Under the pieces are notes generated by a model. It was not told the origin of the DNA and searched no databases. It saw only the letters and a list, made by a program, of their open reading frames with translations. DNA of 29,253 nucleotides, from NCBI GenBank assembly GCA_002358955.1, contig DEPV01000115.1:1-29253 (forward strand), written 5' to 3'. Below, piece by piece: positions 8,902 to 15,966 of the stretch. This stretch comes from Erysipelothrix sp. UBA3383 (GTDB lineage: Bacteria > Bacillota_I > Bacilli_A > Erysipelotrichales > Erysipelotrichaceae). A program made the translations under genes and the position numbers. Position 1 is the first letter of the stretch; the number at the start of each line of letters is the position of its first letter.

Positions 8902-10655
8902 TGAACCAAACCATTCATGAAAAACTTGAGCTTTTACCCACTGATCCAGGTTGTTACTTAATGAAAAATATTGCCGGGGAAATTATTTATGTGGGTAAGG
9001 CAAAGAATCTTAAAAATCGAGTGAGTTCTTACTTCACAGGAAGTCATGATAACAAAACGACTAAAATGGTTCGTAACATTTATACTTTCGATTTTATTAT
9101 TACTTCAACAGAAAAAGAGTCTTTGATTCTTGAAATCAACCTGATTAAAGAACATCGACCACCATTTAATATCTTATTTATGGATGATAAATCCTATCCG
9201 TATCTAAAACTCAATCGTGAAGGGATTCCTAAAGTCAGTGTCTCGCGCGATCGAAAACACAATCCAAAATTTATGTACTTTGGTCCTTATCCCGATGCTA
9301 CTGCAGCCCGTAATATGGCCCGTGTCATCTCTGATTCAGAACCGGAAGAAGGGGTTTTATTACCCAATACCAAAGCAATTTATGCACAGTTTAACAGAAC
9401 ACAAAAAGAATATACAGATGAAGAGATTGAGGCATGGCGAAGTGATGTCATCAAGATTCTTAATGGTAATACAGAATTCTTCATTAAGACCATTACTGAA
9501 AAGATGCAATTAGCAGCTGAAGATTTAAATTTTGAACTGGCACAACTCTACAAAGAAAAGCTGGAAGCCTTAGTTTATATTTCTGATAAACAACAGGTTC
9601 AATTTGCAGCTCATGAAACCTTCGATATGTTCAACTATGCTTATAAACAAGGGTATATTGCTATTGTAGGACTGTTTGTAAGACAAGGTCGCTTACTTGA
9701 AAAAAGTATGGCGATTGTCAGTTGTCTTGAGGAACCTACAGATGCTCTGATTTCATTTGTGGCTCAGTTCTATGAGACTCAGCCACTGAGCAAACGTGTC
9801 TATGTCCCATTTGATGTGGATACTGATAACCTGAAAGAAATCCTTGGTACAGATGTCATTCATGCACAACGTGGTAAAAAAAGAAGTCTGATGGACATTA
9901 CTTTACGTAATGCTCAAAACCAATTGGAAGATCAGTTTACCCTGTTACGTGATCGCTCAGCCTTCAAAGAAGAGGCTCTTGAACAGCTGCAAGAAGTACT
10001 GCAATCATCACAATACTACTCACGCATTGAGATCTTTGATAACTCCCATATCTCGGGTAGTTATGCAGTATCAAGTTGTGTTGTTTATGATGATGGAGAA
10101 CCCAATAAGAAACAATACCGTCGCTTTAAACTATCCAGTGGTAATGATGATATTGCCGGTATGAAAGAAGTCATCTACCGTCGTTATTTCCGCTTACTTA
10201 CAGAACAAGGCCGCATGCCTGATTTAATACTTGTGGATGGTGGAGTAGCCCAGGTCAATGCTGCTAAAGAAATCCTTAACAGCCTTGGCTTATCAATTCA
10301 AGTTGCAGGACTTGTTAAAGACAGCCGTCACCGTACCCATGGTCTACTAAACAGTAATCTTGAACAACTGGACATCAAACAGGACAGTGCCTTATTCAAG
10401 TTGATGGTTCAGATGCAAGATGAGGTTCACCGTTATGTTATTTCGTATCATAAACACCTGCGTAAGGTCGGTATGACCAAATCGATTCTTGATGAGGTCA
10501 GTGGACTTGGTAAAGTGCGTCAGAAAAAACTCTATGCGAAATTCAAGAATTTAACCAGCATTCGTAATGCCACACTGAACGAACTTCAAGAGGTATTACC
10601 AGAACAAGTTGCGATCGACTTGTTTGACATATTACATATCAATTGGAAGGGGTAG
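8901..10655 (+). CDS. uvrC: Excinuclease ABC subunit C, lacking the Fe-S cysteines
   Basis: Makes both incisions in nucleotide excision repair together with UvrA/UvrB. It has 584 residues. The N-terminal GIY-YIG nuclease (about 13-92) includes GCYLMKN and IIYVGKAKNLKNR. A UVR motif lies at about 195-225. The C-terminal RNase H-like nuclease includes FDNSH (D380), DDIAGMKEV (D417), PDLILVDGG (D441/D446) and H510. Helix-hairpin-helix motifs end the protein. After FGPYPDATAAR (128-137) most UvrCs carry four cysteines that bind a 4Fe-4S cluster (RKC ... CLYYHxGQCxxPC). Here residues 140-170 contain no cysteine; the only three in the protein are C18, C275 and C393. The reading frame is intact. It is coupled to mutS2 by TAATG. 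Confidence 0.94.
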   Translation: MNQTIHEKLELLPTDPGCYLMKNIAGEIIYVGKAKNLKNRVSSYFTGSHDNKTTKMVRNIYTFDFIITSTEKESLILEINLIKEHRPPFNILFMDDKSYPYLKLNREGIPKVSVSRDRKHNPKFMYFGPYPDATAARNMARVISDSEPEEGVLLPNTKAIYAQFNRTQKEYTDEEIEAWRSDVIKILNGNTEFFIKTITEKMQLAAEDLNFELAQLYKEKLEALVYISDKQQVQFAAHETFDMFNYAYKQGYIAIVGLFVRQGRLLEKSMAIVSCLEEPTDALISFVAQFYETQPLSKRVYVPFDVDTDNLKEILGTDVIHAQRGKKRSLMDITLRNAQNQLEDQFTLLRDRSAFKEEALEQLQEVLQSSQYYSRIEIFDNSHISGSYAVSSCVVYDDGEPNKKQYRRFKLSSGNDDIAGMKEVIYRRYFRLLTEQGRMPDLILVDGGVAQVNAAKEILNSLGLSIQVAGLVKDSRHRTHGLLNSNLEQLDIKQDSALFKLMVQMQDEVHRYVISYHKHLRKVGMTKSILDEVSGLGKVRQKKLYAKFKNLTSIRNATLNELQEVLPEQVAIDLFDILHINWKG

Positions 10656-10660
10656 AACAC

Positions 10661-11395
10661 ATGAGTATAAAAAAATTAGCAATCTATGACTCTGGACTTG
10701 GAGGATACTGTGTTTTTCATGATTTAAAACAACACTTTCCACAATTGGAAATGACCCTTTTTGCAGACCAAAAGAATGCACCTTATGGAAATAAGTCCTA
10801 TGAAGACTTACTTGATGTCTCTATTAAAGCCATTGAGTCTATTGCACAATATGGTTACACCGATATTCTAGTAGCTTGTAATACCATCAGTGCTACAAGT
10901 CTTAGTACTTTAAAGTTGATGTTTCCAGATCTTAATATCATCGGTATTATAGATCTAACAGTTGCACAGGTAGAAGGTGATGATGTTGCAATACTAGCAA
11001 CTCAAGCTACCATCGCTTCTAAAGTCTATCAGACCAAACTTGCAGATAAGAATGTTACCGGCATTGCCCTTTCCAAACTGGCTAATCTTATTGAATCCTT
11101 AACACCTGATGAAACGATTAAGTCTTATCTTGAAAGCTTTGATGAGCTTTTAAAACCTTATGATACCTTGGTACTGGGATGCACTCATTACCCTTTGATC
11201 AACCCTATCTTAAGGGAAGTTGTTCAAGGAGACTTATTAGACTCACGTGTTGCCATCCGCAACTACCTTGAACCCTTAGTATCATCATCAACAGGCACTC
11301 ATAAAGTACTTACCAGTGGCTCTTCCAACACATTGTCACAACAAATCGAATCACTATTTAAAGAAAAAGTGGAGGTAGACCTATGGAATTTATAG
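10661..11395 (+). CDS. murI: Glutamate racemase
   Basis: Converts L-glutamate to D-glutamate for peptidoglycan synthesis. It has 244 residues from ATG 10661. This start is preferred over an in-frame ATG at 10643 because GGAAGGGG (10645-10652) fits as its ribosome binding site and the protein then begins at the conserved IYDSGLGG. Both catalytic cysteines are present: C73 in ACNTISA and C174 in GCTHYPLI. APYGNKS (40-46) is the substrate-binding motif. It is a little shorter than typical MurI (about 260-270). It starts 5 bases after the uvrC stop, and its end overlaps the phosphodiesterase gene by 13 bases. In Bacillus the racemase gene is likewise followed by a YsnB-type phosphodiesterase gene. 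Confidence 0.92.
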   Translation: MSIKKLAIYDSGLGGYCVFHDLKQHFPQLEMTLFADQKNAPYGNKSYEDLLDVSIKAIESIAQYGYTDILVACNTISATSLSTLKLMFPDLNIIGIIDLTVAQVEGDDVAILATQATIASKVYQTKLADKNVTGIALSKLANLIESLTPDETIKSYLESFDELLKPYDTLVLGCTHYPLINPILREVVQGDLLDSRVAIRNYLEPLVSSSTGTHKVLTSGSSNTLSQQIESLFKEKVEVDLWNL

Positions 11396-11844
11396 TATGC
11401 AGTGATAATCATGGTAATAAAGCAGTCCTGGATCAGATTCTAGCACAATACCCACAAGCAGAATGTTTCATTCACTGTGGTGATAATGAATTGAGCAATG
11501 AGGTTATGAAGCCATTTGTTGCAGTTACAGGAAACAATGATTACTTTCATAAGTATCCAGAAGTACTCATCACACAAGTAGGCTCCATGCGTATTTTAAT
11601 CACTCATGGTCATACCCTACCTTTTGGTAATCGTGTTGCTGCATTAGCACAACTTGCTAAGAAACACGATTGCACAGTTGCATGTACAGGACATACCCAT
11701 GTTTATATGGATAAGGAAGTGGATGGAATACGCATTCTAAACCCGGGTTCTTTATTTTATAACCGTGATGGCAGTAAACCATGCTACATGCACATCACAA
11801 CGGATGGTCATGTCATCCAGTCTGTGACACGCATCGAAATATAA
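11383..11844 (+). CDS. YfcE/MJ0936 family metallophosphoesterase
   Basis: Small 153-residue calcineurin-like phosphodiesterase. The di-metal site is complete: D8 and H10 (SDNHG), D34 (HCGDN), N51/N52 (TGNND), H75 (THGHT), and H104/H106 (GHTHV). A conserved NPGS motif follows. Members of the family hydrolyse phosphodiesters in vitro, but the physiological substrate is unclear. GGAGGT at 11372-11377 is the ribosome binding site, inside the 3' end of murI, with a 13-base gene overlap. It is the last gene of the cvpA-mutS2-uvrC-murI run. No clear hairpin terminator follows before the floA promoter. Confidence 0.88.
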   Translation: MEFIVCSDNHGNKAVLDQILAQYPQAECFIHCGDNELSNEVMKPFVAVTGNNDYFHKYPEVLITQVGSMRILITHGHTLPFGNRVAALAQLAKKHDCTVACTGHTHVYMDKEVDGIRILNPGSLFYNRDGSKPCYMHITTDGHVIQSVTRIEI

Positions 11845-11896
11845 TCAAAAAAGATACTATAAAACCCATAATTTATAATGTGTAAATGTGTGTTTA

Positions 11897-11905
11897 TGGT
11901 ATACT
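11897..11905 (+). promoter_or_regulatory. Extended -10 promoter for floA
   Basis: TGG-TATACT lies 27 bases before the floA start. No convincing -35 is present. AAGGAGGA (11919-11926) follows as a strong ribosome binding site. Confidence 0.6.
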
Positions 11906-11932
11906 TAATAGAAACAATAAGGAGGAAATACT

Positions 11933-12919
11933 ATGTTTTATCCAGAACTATTTGCAGGAACTTTCGGGTTGATTGTGATTCTAGTATTATTAGTTTTATT
12001 CTTTACATTTATTCCAGTGGGATTGTGGATTACTGCAACATTCTCAGGGGTTCGCATTAAGTTATTCACATTGGTGGGAATGCGTTTGAGACGTGTTATG
12101 CCATCTCGTATTGTAAACCCAATGATCAAGGCTACAAAGGCTGGGGTACCTTTGGATATTGATGAACTGGAAGCACACTATCTAGCAGGTGGTAATGTTA
12201 ACACATTGGTTGATGCGCTGATTGCTGCTCAACGTGCCAACATTCCATTAGACTTTGAAAGTGCTGCTGCAATTGACTTAGCAGGACGAAATGTTCTAGA
12301 AGCTGTTCAAGTATCAGTAAACCCTAAAGTGATTGAAACACCAGTCATTGCTGCAGTATCCAAAGATGGTATTGAAGTGATGGCGAAGGCACGTGTAACA
12401 GTACGTGCTAACATTGAACGTCTTGTTGGTGGTGCTGGTGAAGAAACCATCATTGCTCGTGTTGGAGAAGGTATTGTAACTACAGTAGGGAGTTCAAACT
12501 CTCATAAAGATGTCTTAGAAAACCCAGACAGTATTTCGGAAACTGTCCTTAAAAAGGGACTGGACTCAGGAACTGCTTTTGAAATCCTATCGATTGATAT
12601 TGCAGATGTTGATGTGGGTCGTAACATTGGTGCACAACTTCAAATGGATCAAGCCCAAGCTGATAAGAGCATTGCTGAGGCAAAAGCGGAAGAGCGTCGT
12701 GCTATGGCGGTTGCGATGGAGCAAGAAATGGTTGCTGAAGTTCAAGCGATGCGTGCTAAAGTTGTTGCCGCTGAAGCTGAGATTCCTCTAGCCCTATCAG
12801 AAGCGCTGAGAAGTGGTAAGATGGGTGTAATGGATTACTACAACCTACAAAACGTACAAGCCGATACAGGCATGCGAGAGTCCATTGCAGCTGGATCAAC
12901 TGAAGAAAAACATAAGTAA
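11933..12919 (+). CDS. floA: Flotillin-like protein FloA
   Basis: Membrane scaffold protein that organises functional membrane microdomains in Firmicutes. It has 328 residues, the usual length for FloA/YqfA. An N-terminal membrane hairpin (about 7-30) is followed by an SPFH/PHB domain (about 35-220) with RRVMPSRIVNPMIKATKAG. A long Ala/Glu-rich helical region (about 230-290, EAKAEERRAMAVAME) provides oligomerisation. Preceded by a near-consensus AAGGAGGA. Its stop shares a base with the next gene (TAATG), so the two products are probably made together. In Bacillus floA sits between yqeZ (an NfeD-family gene) and yqfB; no NfeD gene is present here. Confidence 0.94.
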   Translation: MFYPELFAGTFGLIVILVLLVLFFTFIPVGLWITATFSGVRIKLFTLVGMRLRRVMPSRIVNPMIKATKAGVPLDIDELEAHYLAGGNVNTLVDALIAAQRANIPLDFESAAAIDLAGRNVLEAVQVSVNPKVIETPVIAAVSKDGIEVMAKARVTVRANIERLVGGAGEETIIARVGEGIVTTVGSSNSHKDVLENPDSISETVLKKGLDSGTAFEILSIDIADVDVGRNIGAQLQMDQAQADKSIAEAKAEERRAMAVAMEQEMVAEVQAMRAKVVAAEAEIPLALSEALRSGKMGVMDYYNLQNVQADTGMRESIAAGSTEEKHK

Positions 12920-13419
12920 TGATCGGTGATTTAATCTCTGAATTGCTCGTTCCAATCGTCATTGGTATTGCTGCAATTGCAATAACGGGGATGAGCAAAA
13001 ACCAAAATCAACAAAATAAGGCTTCAAAATTCCAAGAATGGATTAAAGCTTTTGAGGAACAGGCCAATCAAAGTTTTGATGATGAGGACTATAATGATCA
13101 TGGAGCGATTCCAACACATCTTTTTGAAGATAGTGGACAGGAACATTCACAGACACGTGATCATCGCATCTTTGAACAAGCACAAAAGATTGATGCACAC
13201 AGCGAATCTTTACCACGCAAACGCTTGGTTGACGAAAAAGTCACTTTAAAAAAGGATACGCTTAAAAAGCAAAATCTTGCAGTAGTCTCTAACAAAATAC
13301 AAGCTAAACCTAAACATCTGGTTAAAAGTACAGTATTTAGAGATCAAGAAGAAGTACAAAAAGCAATTATTTATGGTGATATTCTCGGGACTCCAGTGAG
13401 TCGTAAAAGAAATCGCTAA
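12919..13419 (+). CDS. Uncharacterised membrane-anchored protein coupled to floA
   Basis: Not confidently recognised. It has 166 residues: one N-terminal hydrophobic helix (about 5-24, LLVPIVIGIAAIAITG), then a highly charged, probably disordered cytoplasmic region rich in Glu, Asp, Gln and Lys (25-145), and a compact basic C-terminus with KAIIYGDILGTPVSRKR. The C-terminal AII..DIL.xP pattern resembles tails of small conserved Firmicute proteins; this is from memory and is only a hint. The start overlaps the floA stop as TAATG, which strongly suggests a FloA-associated function at the membrane. A terminator follows, so floA and this gene form a two-gene unit. Confidence 0.75.
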   Translation: MIGDLISELLVPIVIGIAAIAITGMSKNQNQQNKASKFQEWIKAFEEQANQSFDDEDYNDHGAIPTHLFEDSGQEHSQTRDHRIFEQAQKIDAHSESLPRKRLVDEKVTLKKDTLKKQNLAVVSNKIQAKPKHLVKSTVFRDQEEVQKAIIYGDILGTPVSRKRNR

Positions 13420-13435
13420 ATCATAGATTGAATTG

Positions 13436-13456
13436 AGCACCTCTAAATGAGGTGCT
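13436..13456. terminator. Hairpin between convergent units
   Basis: Eight-base perfect stem AGCACCTC / GAGGTGCT with loop TAAAT. The T tract is short on the plus side (TTCC), and only a few U's follow on the minus side. It lies between the floA unit and the minus-strand prepilin peptidase gene and may serve both. Confidence 0.65.
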
Positions 13457-13490
13457 TTCCTATTACACTCTTCAAAAATTAACCATGCCA

Positions 13491-14234
13491 TCATAGAATT
13501 TGTACGTATTTAAGATACATCTGGATTAAATTGGGAGCGTATAAATATGAAGTATAAACGCCAAGGCAAATGAAGGGTGCAAAAGCAATCTTCCTCAATG
13601 TCTTTTGGCCTAATATCACTATCTTAATAGCGACATAGAGACTTGCTGTTATCACACTGATGCAATAGGCAAGTATAATACCAGAAGGTCCTAATAGGGT
13701 ACTTGATACTGCTAATAACTTAACATCACCAAAACCAATACCTTTAGTAATGTATGCAAGCAATCCGAAAATCATTAATACTAAACCAAAGAGAATAAGC
13801 AACTTGCCTAAATTATTCTTAAGTATGAGTGATTTCAAAATTCCCAAACTCAATATGATGAGTTGAAAGCGATCATTAATAATAAAAGTCTGTATATCAA
13901 TTAAAGCAATGATCATTAGAATACTCATCAAGAGTAGTGCAAAGACATAATGATATGTTAGTCCTAGACAAAGGTAAGATACGACGGATAAAAGTCCACA
14001 GATAAATTCTATTATAGGGTATTCTAATGATAAAGGTGTACCACACATGCGACATTGACCTTTATAGCGGATATAACTAATAATAGGTAGCAGGTCTTTG
14101 GGTAGTAAATTGTTTAAGCAAACATCACATTGAGAACGAGACCATACTACGGATTTCTTAATTGGTAATCGATGTGCCACCAATAAAATGAATGATCCAA
14201 GGATGGTTCCTACTATGAATGAATAAAGTATCAT
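13491..14234 (-). CDS. Type IV prepilin peptidase (ComC/PilD, A24 family)
   Basis: Membrane aspartyl peptidase that cleaves, and often N-methylates, type IV pilin-like precursors such as competence pseudopilins. It has 247 residues with about seven transmembrane helices. The N-terminal cytoplasmic loop carries the two zinc pairs C36-x2-C39 and C61-x2-C64. The two catalytic aspartates are D113 (ALIDIQT) and D170 in the GFGDVK motif. AAGGGAGA upstream is the ribosome binding site. No pilin or assembly genes are adjacent, so it stands alone as B. subtilis comC does. Whether the organism is competent cannot be told from this window. Confidence 0.92.
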   Translation of the reverse strand: MILYSFIVGTILGSFILLVAHRLPIKKSVVWSRSQCDVCLNNLLPKDLLPIISYIRYKGQCRMCGTPLSLEYPIIEFICGLLSVVSYLCLGLTYHYVFALLLMSILMIIALIDIQTFIINDRFQLIILSLGILKSLILKNNLGKLLILFGLVLMIFGLLAYITKGIGFGDVKLLAVSSTLLGPSGIILAYCISVITASLYVAIKIVILGQKTLRKIAFAPFICLGVYTSYLYAPNLIQMYLKYVQIL

Positions 14235-14253
14235 GCTACATCTCCCTTGATTA

Positions 14254-14262
14254 TGGTATAAT
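14254..14262 (+). promoter_or_regulatory. Possible extended -10 promoter upstream of tRNA-Arg
   Basis: TGG-TATAAT on the plus strand, between the minus-strand prepilin peptidase and tRNA-Arg. It would give a 130-base leader before the tRNA. It may be a second tRNA promoter. The box reads poorly on the minus strand. Confidence 0.4.
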
Positions 14263-14360
14263 TAATTAGGAAATGAATGAGTATTATCCTACTAAATTTG
14301 AAGCAATTCTTAGAATTTCCAGACAAGTGGTTGATTATTCGATTTATTATCAAATAAACA

Positions 14361-14389
14361 TTGATATCATCATTAAATTTTGGTATTAT
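14361..14389 (+). promoter_or_regulatory. Promoter of tRNA-Arg
   Basis: TTGATA (14361-14366), a 17-base spacer, and TATTAT (14384-14389) with a TGG extension. The predicted start falls a few bases before the mature tRNA 5' end. Confidence 0.75.
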
Positions 14390-14399
14390 TGTCTAGCAT

Positions 14400-14475
14400 G
14401 TCTACGTAGCTCAGGGGACAGAGCACGCGCCTTCTAAGCGTGTGGTCGGAGGTTCGAATCCTCCCGTGGACGCCA
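14400..14475 (+). tRNA. tRNA-Arg (anticodon UCU)
   Basis: A complete cloverleaf can be folded by eye. The acceptor stem GTCTACG (14400-14406) pairs with CGTGGAC, with one G-U. The D stem is GCTC/GAGC. The anticodon stem CGCGC/GCGTG closes the loop CTTCTAA, which gives anticodon TCT, reading AGA. The T stem GGAGG/CCTCC closes the loop TTCGAAT. The discriminator is G and the CCA end is encoded. It is a single tRNA with its own promoter and terminator. The 3' flank carries repeats that could mark a former integration site. Confidence 0.97.
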
Positions 14476-14486
14476 TATTTTAATCA

Positions 14487-14510
14487 AACCCACTGTTTAG
14501 TGGGTTTTCT
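14487..14510 (+). terminator. Terminator of tRNA-Arg
   Basis: Seven-base stem AACCCAC / GTGGGTT around a 6-base loop, followed by TTCTT, 11 bases after the tRNA CCA. Confidence 0.8.
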
Positions 14511-14525
14511 TATGTGAAAAACTAT

Positions 14526-14558
14526 AAATCGTACCAAAATCGTAACAAAATCGTAACA
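14526..14558. repeat. Three tandem 11-bp repeats
   Basis: Three head-to-tail copies of AAATCGTAACA. The first copy differs at one base (AAATCGTACCA). They lie 50 bases downstream of tRNA-Arg. Short tandem repeats of this kind occur near tRNA-borne attachment sites, where integrases bind. No integrase gene is visible here, so a remnant site is inference. Confidence 0.8.
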
Positions 14559-14560
14559 AT

Positions 14561-14613
14561 TAATCTGGAAAGTAAGGTAAAATCTTTAAATACTTATAAA
14601 GTAATCCAGATTA
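14561..14613. repeat. 9-bp inverted repeat next to the tandem repeats
   Basis: Perfect arms TAATCTGGA (14561-14569) and TCCAGATTA (14605-14613) with 35 bases between. It is directly adjacent to the tandem repeats and 65 bases before the GIY-YIG gene. It could be a recombinase arm site, an operator, or an RNA hairpin in the leader. Confidence 0.7.
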
Positions 14614-14678
14614 TATTCTAATAAAAAAAATATTCCGATTTATGCTCTATGCACTCTATTTAGGGAAGGGTGATAAGG

Positions 14679-15191
14679 ATGCATGAATCAGTAGTACAAT
14701 TAATAGTAGTATCTACGACAGTAATTATTGGACTAAAAATTATTGGTCTGGTCGGAGAAATAAAAAAGAGACGTCGTTTTAGGAAGCAAATGGAACAATT
14801 GTTGAAAACATCATTGCAAGTTCCAGTATCTGATTTTCTTAAAATGAGATCATATAAAGAAAAAGGATCACGTACGTTTGAAACAAGTCTTAATGTTATA
14901 ACAGGTGTTTATGTGCTGATTAACAATACTAAGAATAAAGTGTATGTAGGACAAAGTAAAAATGTATTTACACGAGTTAACAATCATTTTATCGGAAGTG
15001 GTAATGGTGATGTCTATGCCGATTACAGATTACAAGATAACTTCGAGGTTCGCTTAGTGCCTTTAACAAACTCACAATTTTACTCACTAGATGCATTGGA
15101 GAAATCTCTGATTGAGTTTTTTAATGCAGCTGAGCGGGGCTATAATAAAAATAAAGGGAATGGTAGGACTTACCGTCCCCACGAAACATAA
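14679..15191 (+). CDS. Membrane-anchored GIY-YIG domain protein
   Basis: A 170-residue protein with one N-terminal transmembrane helix (about 5-25) followed by a strongly basic stop (KKRRRFRK) and a GIY-YIG nuclease-type domain (about 75-158). The key residues are present: GVYV (76-79), YVG (89-91), R99, E141 (LEKSLIEF) and N156, so the active site looks intact. ATG 14679 is preferred to GTG 14670 because GGGAAGGG (14663-14670) has better spacing to it. GIY-YIG proteins cut DNA or RNA (homing enzymes, repair, restriction). The substrate is unknown, and the membrane tether is unusual. It sits in the possibly acquired stretch after tRNA-Arg, and a terminator follows. Confidence 0.85.
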   Translation: MHESVVQLIVVSTTVIIGLKIIGLVGEIKKRRRFRKQMEQLLKTSLQVPVSDFLKMRSYKEKGSRTFETSLNVITGVYVLINNTKNKVYVGQSKNVFTRVNNHFIGSGNGDVYADYRLQDNFEVRLVPLTNSQFYSLDALEKSLIEFFNAAERGYNKNKGNGRTYRPHET

Positions 15192-15202
15192 GTAACGTAA
15201 TG

Positions 15203-15231
15203 AAAAGCACCTTATATAGAGTGCTTTTTTT
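15203..15231 (+). terminator. Terminator after the GIY-YIG gene
   Basis: Stem AAAAGCAC / GTGCTTTT with a 10-base loop and a run of T residues to 15231. Confidence 0.85.
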
Positions 15232-15341
15232 CTAATATCAAGGTACAAATTGTTCTTTTTGTTTAAATCATAAATAAAGTATCAAAAACCCTTTACCTTA
15301 TTATATGATTAGTATAGAAGCACTGTAGGGGAGGAAGTTAA

Positions 15342-15869
15342 ATGATGCAAAGAAGACAACATATACCTGTAAACCATAAAGAAAGAATGCGTATGCAAAG
15401 AATCCATAATCATCACATTGATAATAGAGAATGCAAGTGTGAAACTTCATCATCGATGTATGATCCTGATGTATTAAGTGAACAAATAGCCGAGAAGATC
15501 ACTGCAATAAACGCTGAGCGTAATGCAAAGATAAAAAGACTGATAGCATCAGAGATTAAGGACTCAAAGAAATCAAATCAAAACATATTGGAATCTGTGA
15601 AACGAAATCGTTTATCCATATTCCTATTTGTAGTGATTCTAATGGCAATGGGACCTGTGGGATTTATGTTTGATGAACAAATTGGTATCTTCATGATGAC
15701 ATTTTTAGTGTGGGAAACCATAAATATTGTAATTGATAATATTGAGATTAAGATTGAAGATAGTAATCCACGTAAGCCAACAATTGTAGGACGATTGAAC
15801 ATTGTGAAACTCATCCTATTAATGATTATCAGTTACATTATCTTGCTTCATACTTTCTATCTGAAATAA
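15342..15869 (+). CDS. Uncharacterised small membrane protein
   Basis: Not recognised. It has 175 residues. The N-terminal 40 are rich in His, Arg and Met, with two cysteines (CKC near 33-35). A charged helical region (about 43-88) follows, then three hydrophobic helices (about 91-108, 113-130, 150-170). The mixed charged N-terminus and membrane C-terminus suggest a cytoplasmic domain tethered to the membrane. GGGGAGGAAG (15328-15337) is a strong ribosome binding site. The stretch before it is AT-rich with only weak promoter boxes. It lies in the accessory region between tRNA-Arg and the amidase gene. Confidence 0.7.
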   Translation: MMQRRQHIPVNHKERMRMQRIHNHHIDNRECKCETSSSMYDPDVLSEQIAEKITAINAERNAKIKRLIASEIKDSKKSNQNILESVKRNRLSIFLFVVILMAMGPVGFMFDEQIGIFMMTFLVWETINIVIDNIEIKIEDSNPRKPTIVGRLNIVKLILLMIISYIILLHTFYLK

Positions 15870-15966
15870 GATCTTATGTTAAGTGGGTACTATGGATTGA
15901 CAAAAGGTAGCAATATTATAAGATTATCGTAGCGAATTGATAATTTATGATATGGGGGATAAATAA

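Noticed and set aside
14670..14678. GTG start for the GIY-YIG gene
   Set aside because: ATG 14679 has better spacing to GGGAAGGG; the GTG lies within that ribosome binding site.
15292..15318. TTTACC and TATAGA as a promoter for the 175-residue membrane protein
   Set aside because: 15-base spacer and weak boxes; not convincing enough to list.
15897..15927. TTGACA followed by several AT-rich -10 candidates before the amidase gene
   Set aside because: No -10 box at proper distance (spacers of 11, 14 or 19), so the promoter could not be fixed.
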